A program made the position numbers and the translations under genes. The notes below the pieces were generated by a model. It searched no databases. It was not told the origin of the DNA and saw only the letters and a list, made by a program, of their open reading frames with translations. Positions 23,781 to 30,455 of a DNA stretch of 33,244 nucleotides are shown here, in pieces; the first letter of the stretch is position 1; every line of letters starts with the position of its first letter. The DNA comes from DATGEP01 sp035310125 (GTDB lineage: Bacteria; Chloroflexota; Ktedonobacteria; Ktedonobacterales; JADMIN01), in NCBI GenBank assembly GCA_035310125.1, contig DATGEP010000085.1:1-33244 (forward strand), read 5' to 3'.

Positions 23781-25247
23781 ATGCACACGGGATCCTATAT
23801 CGGCGGCGCATGGTATCATCCGGACTCCTCGCGCATCACACGGAACGTCAATCCCGCCGACCCGCACGATATCATTGCGGAGTTTCCTTCAGCCACCGCC
23901 GAGGATGTGACGCGCGCGGTTGCCACCGCCAAAGCGGCGGCCCGCGCCTGGCGTGATACGCCCGGACCTGAGCGCGGTCGTGTCCTCTGGCGCGCCGCCG
24001 ACATCGCCCGCCGGCGCGCCGAAGAGATCGCACAGACGATGACCCGCGAGGAGGGCAAGATCCTCCGCGAATCACGGGGCGAAGTGGCACGCGGCATTGC
24101 CGTGCTCGAATACTACTCCGGCGCCGGATTCCGCTTCGGCGACCGCACACTCCCCGCCGAGGCCCGTGATACCTTCACCTACACGCTGCGCCAGCCACTT
24201 GGCGTTGTCGGCCTCATTACCCCGTGGAACTTTCCCTGGGCCATTCCCGTCTGGAAGTCCGCTCCCGCGCTCGTCGCCGGCAATGCCGTCGTCCTCAAGC
24301 CCGCCGAGCTAACCCCCGCCACCGCCGCCCTTCTCACTGAGATCTACGAAGAAGCCGGCGTCCCGGCAGGCGTCTTTAATCTCGTCGTCGGCCCAGGGTC
24401 AGCCGTCGGCAATGCGCTCGTGGATGCTCCCGACGTGCGCGCCGTCTCCTTCACCGGCTCAAACGCTGTTGGCCTCGCGCTCTACGCTCAGGCGGCCAAA
24501 CGCGGCGCGAAGGTGACGTGTGAGATGGGCGGCAAGAACGCCGTCATCGTGCTGCCGGACGCCAATCTCGATAAAGCCGCGCAGGCCATCGCCTCCGGCG
24601 CCTTCGCCTCTACCGGCCAGCGCTGCACGGCCACGTCGCGCGTCGTCGCTCACCCGCAGATCCATGATGCGCTGATCGAGCGCGTGGGCGTTCTCGCCGC
24701 CGCCATGAAGATCGGCCCCGGCCTGGATGAATCCACGGACCTCGGCCCCGCCGTGGACGAGGCGCAGCTGCGCACCGACTTCCGCTATATTGACCTGGCA
24801 CAACAGGAAGGGGCGCGGCTCGTGCGGGGCGGCAAGCGGGTCGAGGGGCAATCCGGCTATTTCGTCGAGCCAACCATCTTCGATCACGTCGGACCCGACA
24901 TGCGCATCTTCCGCGAAGAGGTCTTCGGACCCGTGCTCGCCGTCAGCAACGCGCGGAATCTTGAGGAGGCGCTGACCATTGCCAATGGGGTGGAATACGG
25001 CCTCGCCGCCTCGATCTTCACCCAGGATGTGGATACCGCCATGCGGTTCGTGCAGGATGTGGATGTGGGCATGGTTCATGTCAACGAAGCCACCGTCGGC
25101 GGCGAGGCGCAGCTTCCCTTCGGCGGCAGCAAGGGCACAGGCGTCGGCGAGCGCGAGATGTCCGAGGAGGGCCTGAACTTCTTCACTGAGCTGAAGACGG
25201 TCTTCATCAACTACGGACAGAGCGGCAAACCGCTGGGCATGCGCTGA
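23781..25247 (+). CDS. NAD(P)-dependent aldehyde dehydrogenase
   Basis: Oxidises an aldehyde to its carboxylate with NAD(P); the substrate is not determined. Of 488 residues, catalytic elements are N150 in TPWNFPWA, the cofactor-fold KPAELTP and FTGSNAVG, E248 in CEMGGKNA and the nucleophile C282 in STGQRCTATSR. EEVFGPVLAV and LPFGGSKGTGVGEREMSEEGLNFFTELKTVF follow. The overall text is near the succinic- or alpha-ketoglutaric-semialdehyde type of dehydrogenase (my impression, not a search result). Starts at 23742, 23766, 23778 and 23781 are in frame; AAAGGGAA 5-7 bases upstream favours 23778 or 23781. It has a terminator-like hairpin downstream. No pathway neighbours reveal its substrate. Confidence 0.94.
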   Translation: MHTGSYIGGAWYHPDSSRITRNVNPADPHDIIAEFPSATAEDVTRAVATAKAAARAWRDTPGPERGRVLWRAADIARRRAEEIAQTMTREEGKILRESRGEVARGIAVLEYYSGAGFRFGDRTLPAEARDTFTYTLRQPLGVVGLITPWNFPWAIPVWKSAPALVAGNAVVLKPAELTPATAALLTEIYEEAGVPAGVFNLVVGPGSAVGNALVDAPDVRAVSFTGSNAVGLALYAQAAKRGAKVTCEMGGKNAVIVLPDANLDKAAQAIASGAFASTGQRCTATSRVVAHPQIHDALIERVGVLAAAMKIGPGLDESTDLGPAVDEAQLRTDFRYIDLAQQEGARLVRGGKRVEGQSGYFVEPTIFDHVGPDMRIFREEVFGPVLAVSNARNLEEALTIANGVEYGLAASIFTQDVDTAMRFVQDVDVGMVHVNEATVGGEAQLPFGGSKGTGVGEREMSEEGLNFFTELKTVFINYGQSGKPLGMR

Positions 25248-25266
25248 GGCGAACAACGTGCTCAAG

Positions 25267-25304
25267 CCGAGAACGCGCCATCCACGGGGGTAGCGCGTTC
25301 TCGG
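25267..25304 (+). terminator. Hairpin after aldehyde dehydrogenase
   Basis: Perfect 12-bp arms, CCGAGAACGCGC (25267-25278) and its complement (25293-25304), enclose a 14-base loop, 20 bases after the stop codon. No U-tract follows. Confidence 0.65.
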
Positions 25305-25427
25305 ATGGGAGCGCTCAATGGAGAACGACGATACCCGTGCGGGGTATTGCCCACTCGCACGCACACCTCCGCTTTTGATCGCAGTACACATGGCACATAG
25401 CACATAGCACGTATGCAAAGGTCTTTC

Positions 25428-26267
25428 ATGGGTTCTCTTTTTGCCACTGTCTTCTTTGGCCTGGCCGCATCCCTGTGCTGGGGCAGCGGTGATTTCAGTG
25501 GTGGCCTGGCATCCCGCCGCGCCAAGGTATCAAGTGTCGTAATTAGCGCTTATGCGGTAGGATTTGTGCTCCTGATCATACTGGCACTCATCACGCGGGA
25601 GCCGTTTCCCCAACCAATGGATGTGCTCTGGGGTGTGTTGGCCGGTGTGGTGGGCGTTCTCGGACTCCTGGCATTCTATTCGGCGCTCGCCAGCGGCAAG
25701 ATGGGCATCGCCGCTCCTATCTCGGCAGTGCTGACGGCATCCCTCCCGGTCTTGTTTAGCGCCGTCACAGTGGGGCTTCCCAGTCTGCTTCGACTGGGAG
25801 GCTTTGGTATTGCGCTGCTCGCGATTGGGATCATCTCGCGGCCGGAACGAACCGGCGGATCGCTCCGGGGAACAGGTCTGTCCGTGCTGGCGGGATGTGG
25901 TTTTGGGTGCTTTTTCATCCTCATCAGCCGCGTGAGCGCCGGTGCGACCTTCTGGCCGCTGGCTATGGCGCGCTTCTCGTCTGTCGCTCTGCTGCTCATT
26001 GTCTTGCTTCGTAGGCGTGAGACCATCTTACCTGGGAGAGCTGTCGCTCCACTCGTCGTCCTCGCGGGAATTCTGGATGCGAGCGGGAACGCCTTCTTCG
26101 TGCTCGCCGCGCATAGCGGGCGTCTCGATGTGGCGGCAATCCTCTCCTCTCTCTATCCCGCGGCCACGGTCATTCTGGCGGCGATTGTGCTGCGCGAGCG
26201 CGTTACTCGCGTCCAGGGCATCGGTATTTTGCTCGTACTGGCGGCGATTCCCATGATATCGGCATAA
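25428..26267 (+). CDS. EamA-domain (drug/metabolite superfamily) transporter
   Basis: Predicted ten-helix membrane transporter of the DMT superfamily, 279 residues, made of two EamA repeats. Repeat one holds FGLAASLCWGSGDFSGGLASRR in its first helix and the YSALASGKMGIAAPISAVLTASLPVLFS stretch. Repeat two ends with AAHSGRLDVAAILSSLYPAATVILAAIVLRERVTRVQGIGILLVL, the typical E-R signature. Its solute cannot be named; many members export amino acids or metabolites. I place the start at the second ATG (25428), with AAAGG 6 bases upstream; the ATG at 25413 is possible. A GCACATA tandem (25393-25410) precedes it, of no known function. Confidence 0.9.
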   Translation: MGSLFATVFFGLAASLCWGSGDFSGGLASRRAKVSSVVISAYAVGFVLLIILALITREPFPQPMDVLWGVLAGVVGVLGLLAFYSALASGKMGIAAPISAVLTASLPVLFSAVTVGLPSLLRLGGFGIALLAIGIISRPERTGGSLRGTGLSVLAGCGFGCFFILISRVSAGATFWPLAMARFSSVALLLIVLLRRRETILPGRAVAPLVVLAGILDASGNAFFVLAAHSGRLDVAAILSSLYPAATVILAAIVLRERVTRVQGIGILLVLAAIPMISA

Positions 26268-26452
26268 GCGGCGGCGTGGGAAACTTTCGCCTTGCTCATC
26301 TCAGAGAAGGCAGATCAGAATCGCGAAGAGCGTGCGCCAAGGTCGGCGCGCCCAGTGAGGGCGCCTACGTCTCGATCTCGCCGCTCCAGGGCGCTGCCAG
26401 TCGTGCGTGGTGGGACCATCATCTTCGTGAATTCTCCGGCGATTCCATGACC

Positions 26453-26572
26453 TTATCCACAATTGGCACATGCCACCATTGCCGTTGGTATGCGGCCTGG
26501 CGCGCGGATTGTGTGGTAATGTGCCCGTTTGTCCACCAGTTATCCACGCGGCATGGAGAAAGTCGTGGATAA
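26453..26572. promoter_or_regulatory. Cluster of three DnaA-box-like sites
   Basis: TTATCCACA at 26453-26461 matches the consensus DnaA box exactly. TTATCCACG at 26540-26548 differs at the last base. A minus-strand TTATCCACG is at 26564-26572. Three such 9-mers within 120 bases is far more than chance in this composition. They lie just upstream of the mraZ promoter region. Confidence 0.65.
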
Positions 26573-26600
26573 AGGGGTTACGGGACGAGAGTGGGGGGTC

Positions 26601-26606
26601 TATACT
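26601..26606 (+). promoter_or_regulatory. Candidate -10 element of the mraZ promoter
   Basis: TATACT at 26601-26606 is one base off consensus. A poor -35 (TTACGG, 26578-26583) lies 17 bases upstream, so an activator or DnaA effect is possible. The predicted start near 26612 falls within the TGGGG repeats. Confidence 0.5.
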
Positions 26607-26607
26607 A

Positions 26608-26651
26608 CTCGTGTGGGGCAAAGTGGGGCAAAGTGGGGCAACCCACACGAG
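26608..26651 (+). promoter_or_regulatory. Putative MraZ operator: three 10-bp-phased TGGGG repeats in an inverted repeat
   Basis: TGGGG occurs at 26614, 26624 and 26634, each followed by a 5-base spacer (CAAAG, CAAAG, CAACC). E. coli MraZ is known to bind TGGGN repeats with 5-base spacers upstream of its own gene, and this array has that geometry. It is flanked by exact 10-base inverted arms CTCGTGTGGG (26608-26617) and CCCACACGAG (26642-26651). The right arm touches the GAGGG SD of mraZ, so an RNA hairpin could also mask translation if transcription begins far enough upstream. Confidence 0.7.
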
Positions 26652-26661
26652 GGTTCGGCAG

Positions 26662-27081
26662 ATGTTTCTTGGCGAGTATCTCCATAGCGTAGACGGGAAA
26701 GGCCGCGTCGCCGTCCCGGCACGCTTCCGCTCGAAGATCGAGCGCGGAGCCGTGCTGACGCGCGGTGTGGACGACTGCCTCTATGTCTACCCGATGGAGA
26801 TCTGGGAACAGAAGGCACGCGAGCTGGACGCGGCCATCGTGGACCCACGCAAGCGCCGGCTCGTCGAGCGCCGCTTCTTCGGCATGGCGTTCGAAATCGA
26901 GCTGGACGCACAGGGCCGTATCGTCATCCCCGCCAAGTTTCGCCAGTACGCCGGCCTCAACGGCGAAGCGATGGTGATCGGCGCCCGCGATCGCTTCGAG
27001 ATCTGGAGCACCGCGCGCTGGGAAGCCTACACCGATGAGATGGCAGCCGAAGACCTCTCTGACCTGCCCCTCCCATTCTAA
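26662..27081 (+). CDS. mraZ: MraZ, transcriptional regulator of the dcw cluster
   Basis: Ring-forming DNA-binding repressor of the division and cell-wall (dcw) cluster. The 139 residues contain the two SpoVT-AbrB-like repeats, DGKGRVAVPARFR (11-23) and DAQGRIVIPAKFR (82-94), with MFLGEYLHSVD at the N-terminus and FEIWSTARWEAY near the end, all typical of MraZ. The ATG at 26662 has GAGGG 8 bases upstream; the open frame to 26470 crosses the operator region and is not coding. It is followed by rsmH 33 bases later. The TGGGG array just upstream suggests autoregulation. Confidence 0.96.
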   Translation: MFLGEYLHSVDGKGRVAVPARFRSKIERGAVLTRGVDDCLYVYPMEIWEQKARELDAAIVDPRKRRLVERRFFGMAFEIELDAQGRIVIPAKFRQYAGLNGEAMVIGARDRFEIWSTARWEAYTDEMAAEDLSDLPLPF

Positions 27082-27114
27082 CCGAAAGCACGAGACAGCG
27101 CTACGACAACACTT

Positions 27115-28119
27115 TTGCACCTGAACAACCGAATTGACGCTGGCGCCAACCAGAGCCGTGACCGGGAGCCGGCGGACCCAGCCGCCGACACCGTCCATGT
27201 CACCGTTCTCCCAGCGGAGACGCTGGACGGGCTCGCTCCGCATGCCGGTGGGCGCTACGTGGACGGCACTCTTGGCGGCGGCGGCCATACCGCGCTGCTG
27301 CTCGACCGCTCCGCTCCCGATGGGCGCGTCCTCGGTATTGACGCCGACGACGCCGCGCTCCAACGGGTCCGCGGGCGGCTGGCCGAAGCTGTCGCGTTGG
27401 GGCGCCTGCTGCTGCGCCAGGGCAACTTCGCCGCGATGAGCGACATCGCTCGCGAGGCCGAGTTCGTCCCGGTGGACGGCATCGTGCTGGACCTTGGCCT
27501 CTCTTCCGACCAGCTGGCCGACCGCGAGCGCGGATTCAGCTTCGTGGGCGACGCCCCGCTCGATATGCGCTTCGACCGCACGCGCGGCCAGTCCGCCGCC
27601 GAGCTGGTGAACACGCTGGACGAAAGCGAGCTGGCCGACGTACTCTGGCGCTTCGGCGAGGAGCGGCGCTCGCGGCCCATCGCGCGGCGCATCGTCGAGA
27701 CGCGCCGGCAGCGACCCATCGAGCGCACCGGCGACCTGGCGAAGCTCGTCGCCGCCGTTGTTCATGGCCGGCCCGGCGGTATTCATCCCGCCACGCGCAC
27801 GTTCCAGGCGCTGCGTATCGCCGTCAACGACGAGCTGAGCAGCCTGGAAGCCGCGCTCCCCGCCGCAATCGAGCTGTTGCGGCCGGGTGGGCGACTCGCC
27901 GTCATCAGCTTCCACTCCCTGGAGGATCGCATCGTCAAACATGTCTTCCAGGCCGAAGAGCGTGGCTGCATCTGCCCGCCGGAGGTACCCGCCTGCGTCT
28001 GCGGGCGCTCGCCCCGGCTGCGTATTCTCACCCGTCACCCAGTTACCGCCGGGCCGGATGAGACCAGTCGCAATCCGCGCTCGCGGAGCGCCAAGCTGCG
28101 CGTCGCGGAACGGATCTGA
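27115..28119 (+). CDS. rsmH: 16S rRNA (cytosine1402-N4)-methyltransferase RsmH
   Basis: Uses S-adenosylmethionine to methylate N4 of C1402 in the ribosomal P-site region of 16S rRNA. The 334 residues hold the family motifs YVDGTLGGGGHT (48-59, cofactor binding), VLDLGLSSDQL, DAPLDMRFD, IHPATRTFQALRIAVNDEL and LAVISFHSLEDRIVK. The C-terminus has the cysteine-containing ERGCICPPEVPACVCG and the RSRSAKLRVAERI tail. The frame has no ATG or GTG before the conserved region. The best start is TTG at 27115, with a weak SD; a stretch of some 27 non-conserved residues precedes HVTVLPAETLD. The frame is the same as mraZ, whose TAA (27079-27081) closes 33 bases upstream. Confidence 0.95.
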   Translation: MHLNNRIDAGANQSRDREPADPAADTVHVTVLPAETLDGLAPHAGGRYVDGTLGGGGHTALLLDRSAPDGRVLGIDADDAALQRVRGRLAEAVALGRLLLRQGNFAAMSDIAREAEFVPVDGIVLDLGLSSDQLADRERGFSFVGDAPLDMRFDRTRGQSAAELVNTLDESELADVLWRFGEERRSRPIARRIVETRRQRPIERTGDLAKLVAAVVHGRPGGIHPATRTFQALRIAVNDELSSLEAALPAAIELLRPGGRLAVISFHSLEDRIVKHVFQAEERGCICPPEVPACVCGRSPRLRILTRHPVTAGPDETSRNPRSRSAKLRVAERI

Positions 28120-28120
28120 T

Positions 28121-28157
28121 CTCCTCTCTCCTCGCAGGAGGAGGGCAGGAGGTGAAG
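28121..28157. repeat. Dispersed repeat, family B
   Basis: Purine and pyrimidine arms CTCTCCTC/GAGGAGGG around GCAG, followed by GGAGGTGAAG. This resembles the copies at 9597 and 31795 and lies immediately after the rsmH stop. It could act as a terminator-like fold. Confidence 0.5.
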
Positions 28158-28187
28158 TCCGCACCTAGGCCCGCGCCGAGCAGCTCT

Positions 28188-28196
28188 TTATCCACT
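28188..28196 (+). promoter_or_regulatory. DnaA-box-like 9-mer after rsmH
   Basis: TTATCCACT differs from consensus only in the last base. It is isolated from the cluster at 26.5 kb by 1.6 kb, so it may be chance. Confidence 0.3.
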
Positions 28197-28208
28197 ATCG
28201 CATCCCGT

Positions 28209-28234
28209 CCGCTACGCCCAACCAGGCGTAGCGG
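28209..28234 (+). terminator. Hairpin between rsmH and the next gene
   Basis: Arms CCGCTACGCC (28209-28218) and GGCGTAGCGG (28225-28234) pair perfectly with a 6-base loop. It may terminate or attenuate the mraZ-rsmH transcript. Confidence 0.55.
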
Positions 28235-28295
28235 GTCCGGGAAACACCCTCCAGTGGGCGGCAGGTCACCGGAGGGCGAGCAGAGGAGGCACCCT

Positions 28296-28796
28296 ATGGC
28301 AACGCGCAAGAAGACGCCCGTTGAGCGCCGGCCTGAGAGCCAGCGCGACCCGCGTCGCGAGACTCGCGATGCGGCGCTGTCTGGCCGCGCGCCCGCCGCG
28401 CCGCCGGTTGCTGGTCTCTCTTCCGCCATCCTCCAGCTTCCCCGGCGCTTCACCCAGCCGCGTATCAGCCTGTCCGCCAGCCTGCCGGCGACTATCGAGC
28501 ACATACATCCCGCGCCAGTGCGGGGAAATATCTCGCGAATACCCGAAGCGCCCGTGAGCAAACATCCCACTGTCCGCCAGCGCTTTGGCGAGCTGCGCGA
28601 CGCGCTGGCCGATGGATTCGAGATTGTCCAGCCCATCTTCGCCCGCCCACTCTGGACCACGCCAGACGACTCCGCGACCGCCTTCAACTTCGTGCTGACC
28701 CGCGAGCGTACCACGCGGCTCGTGATCGTTCCGGAGGGGCGCACCATCCAGCGCTTCATCCGCGAGCGCAACCTCGCCGTGGACTACCGGCGATAA
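28296..28796 (+). CDS. Unknown soluble protein downstream of rsmH
   Basis: I do not recognise this 166-residue protein. Residues 1-35 are strongly basic and probably disordered (RRPESQRDPRRETRD). There is no transmembrane helix, so it is not an FtsL, the usual gene after rsmH in dcw clusters. The C-terminal part (about 95-166) looks ordered, with VRQRFGELRDALADGFEIVQPIF, LWTTPDDSATAFNFVLTRE, TTRLVIVPEG and the end RTIQRFIRERNLAVDYRR, reminiscent of a small alpha-beta unit. A strong SD (GAGGAGG, 28283-28289) lies 6 bases before the ATG; an extension to 28152 crosses repeats and is rejected. The low-complexity N-terminus suggests nucleic acid or protein binding, but that is speculation. Confidence 0.75.
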   Translation: MATRKKTPVERRPESQRDPRRETRDAALSGRAPAAPPVAGLSSAILQLPRRFTQPRISLSASLPATIEHIHPAPVRGNISRIPEAPVSKHPTVRQRFGELRDALADGFEIVQPIFARPLWTTPDDSATAFNFVLTRERTTRLVIVPEGRTIQRFIRERNLAVDYRR

Positions 28797-29086
28797 CGCT
28801 CCCGCTTGCGCACGTCCGGCCTTCTCTGTGCTGCTCCAGCGGCGCGTGGCCTGGTGTCCTCGCGCGCTCCTCGCTGTACCTCCTCCGTGAACCGCTGCGC
28901 CTGCCACTGCCATGTTGAACCTCCGCCCTGTCTCTCCCTCGCATTTCTGATGAAGTTTTAACTTTCCCCTCAGCTATTCCCAAGCCCGCGCCAGTACCAT
29001 ACAGAGTGTTTCCTGGCGGCGCCCGCCCGCATGGCGGGCCTGATACCTCATTACCTCCCCAATACCATCTTCCAAGGAGAAGGCGC
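28797..29086. other. Intergenic region before the lipoprotein gene
   Basis: About 290 bases with no gene. A small AT-rich island with the palindrome AAGTTTTAACTT (28953-28964) stands out against the GC-rich surroundings and may be part of a promoter for the next gene, though hexamers are not clear. Confidence 0.4.
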
Positions 29087-29356
29087 ATGATCCGACAGAC
29101 ACGCTCCCGCCGTCCCGGCCGCTGGATGCTGGCCATCGTGGTGCTCGTGCTGGCGCTCGCCCTCGCCGCCTGCGGAGGCCGCGCCGGGCATGCCGGCACG
29201 AATGGCGCCGCAGGCGGCACCACCACACAGCAGTACACCGGCTCCGGTCTTTCCAGCGACGACCAGCAGATTCAGAGCGCCATCCAGAGTATGGACAGCG
29301 CCGCGAATGCCGCGAACGCTGACTATTCCAGCCAGGATAGCAACACCGTGCCGTAG
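29087..29356 (+). CDS. Small secreted lipoprotein
   Basis: Unknown function. The 89 residues begin with a basic n-region, a hydrophobic core (about 13-28) and the lipobox LAAC with Cys29, so lipidation and membrane anchoring outside the cell are predicted. The rest is Gly/Thr/Ser/Asn/Gln-rich and disordered, with a short amphipathic stretch SDDQQIQSAIQSMDSAANAAN (about 57-77). A start at 29087 fits AAGGAG about 9 bases upstream. It lies 65 bases before the secreted coiled-coil protein, so the pair may be cotranscribed. Confidence 0.85.
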   Translation: MIRQTRSRRPGRWMLAIVVLVLALALAACGGRAGHAGTNGAAGGTTTQQYTGSGLSSDDQQIQSAIQSMDSAANAANADYSSQDSNTVP

Positions 29357-29421
29357 CGCTTCGGGCGCTCAACTGCCGACCCGTTTGCACTCAGGGAATG
29401 CACTGAAAAGGTACAGAGCTC

Positions 29422-30237
29422 ATGAGACTTCCTACGATACTTCCGATACGTCCCGCGATACTCCACCGGGCGCCGCGCCGGGCCGCCGCGCTTGGCATGC
29501 TCGCCGCGCTGGTCGCCGCCGTCGCCCTGCCCGCTACGGCGCTGGCCAGGCCGGCGACGAGCGCCGCTATACGGTGCGGCGACGTGCAGTGCGTCATCGC
29601 CTTCGGAGATACACAGATCACCAACCGGCTGAACGCGCTCGGCACCCTCAATAGCAAGGCCATCAGCGAGCACAGCGCCGGGCGTATCTCCGATAGCATC
29701 TTTGGCAGCATCTCCGGCGATGTCAGCAACGACCAGCAGGGTCTTACGCAGCTCAAAGGCAAGCTCGACGCCGAGACCGACATCACCGCCGCTCGCCAGG
29801 ATGTCAAGAACATCTATGTCCATTTCCGCGTGTATGCCGTCGTTCTGCCGCGTGACTACCGCGAGATCTGGTATGGCGTGATGTCCTTCGTGGACCACAA
29901 ACTGCGCGACCTCCAGCCTAAGCTGGAGAACGCCATCGCGCATGCGCCCGCCAGTGAGCAGGCTCAGCTCAATCAGCTTTACAGCGATTACAAGGGCCAG
30001 CTTCAGGAGGCCGAGTCTCAGCTTGACGCCGCGCAGGGCCAGTTTGCCACGCTGACGGTCAATACCTTCAACAATGACCTAAGCGTCTACCAGACCGCGC
30101 TCTCCGATGCCAAAACCGACGAGCAGACCGCTCATCGCGACCTGCACCAGGCATCGAGCGATCTGCGCCAGATGGCCGGTATTCTCAAGGGCGGAACCGG
30201 CGCTCAGCCCGCCGTCACCGCTGCGAGCGGCAGCTAG
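29422..30237 (+). CDS. Secreted coiled-coil protein
   Basis: Function unknown. The 271 residues start with a long basic signal peptide (cleavage predicted near ALA-RP at about 42-44), so export by Sec is likely. Two cysteines occur close together (C52 and C57 in IRCGDVQCV). Regularly spaced helices follow (about 60-130, 155-205 and 215-255), rich in Leu, Gln, Asp and Ala and probably forming a helical bundle or coiled coil. Between them lies VYAVVLPRDYREIWYGVMSFVDH. I recall no named family with confidence. It is preceded by the lipoprotein gene and followed by a strong terminator. Confidence 0.82.
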   Translation: MRLPTILPIRPAILHRAPRRAAALGMLAALVAAVALPATALARPATSAAIRCGDVQCVIAFGDTQITNRLNALGTLNSKAISEHSAGRISDSIFGSISGDVSNDQQGLTQLKGKLDAETDITAARQDVKNIYVHFRVYAVVLPRDYREIWYGVMSFVDHKLRDLQPKLENAIAHAPASEQAQLNQLYSDYKGQLQEAESQLDAAQGQFATLTVNTFNNDLSVYQTALSDAKTDEQTAHRDLHQASSDLRQMAGILKGGTGAQPAVTAASGS

Positions 30238-30260
30238 CCACGCGGCCACGACTCCTGTAC

Positions 30261-30300
30261 AATGAAGCGCACCGGCTCCGGTGGTCCGGTGCGCTTCATT
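30261..30300 (+). terminator. Strong 15-bp hairpin after the secreted protein
   Basis: AATGAAGCGCACCGG (30261-30275) and its exact complement (30286-30300) enclose a 10-base loop, 23 bases after the stop codon. It is followed by TGTCGTGTTC. The A-rich and T-rich bases at the stem ends resemble a bidirectional terminator. Confidence 0.8.
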
Positions 30301-30331
30301 TGTCGTGTTCGCGCTGGGCGGGCGGCGGAAC

Positions 30332-30357
30332 GCGGGCGCAGCAGGCGGCGCCCCTAC
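30332..30357. repeat. Dispersed repeat, family A
   Basis: GCGGGCGCAGCAGG followed by CGGCGCCCCTAC matches the copies at 9474 and 9515 almost exactly. It is located in the leader of the membrane-protein gene at 30456. Confidence 0.75.
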
Positions 30358-30455
30358 GGCGCGGGGGCGGCGGGGGCCATCGAGGCGGTGGTGACCCGTC
30401 GAAGCGCTCACGAACCCGGCTTCTTCATGACCTGGCGCTTGACAAAGGAGTGACC

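Larger units (their letters stand above)
26268..26661. other. mraZ upstream control region
   Basis: About 390 bases without a gene between the EamA gene and mraZ. The proximal third holds a family-A-like element (about 26346-26369, GCGCGCCCAGTGAGGGCGCC then TACG). The distal part contains DnaA-box-like sites, a -10-like TATACT, a phased TGGGG triplet and an inverted repeat, each listed separately. No small gene is evident here. Confidence 0.75.

Noticed and set aside
26346..26369. Family-A repeat copy upstream of mraZ
   Set aside because: GCGCCC...GGGCGCC-TACG resembles family A but lacks the CCCCTAC end, so I did not count it as a full copy.
26605..28164. 519-codon minus-strand open frame opposite mraZ-rsmH
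   Set aside because: Lies entirely over mraZ and rsmH, which have full motifs; the translated text has no recognisable domain.
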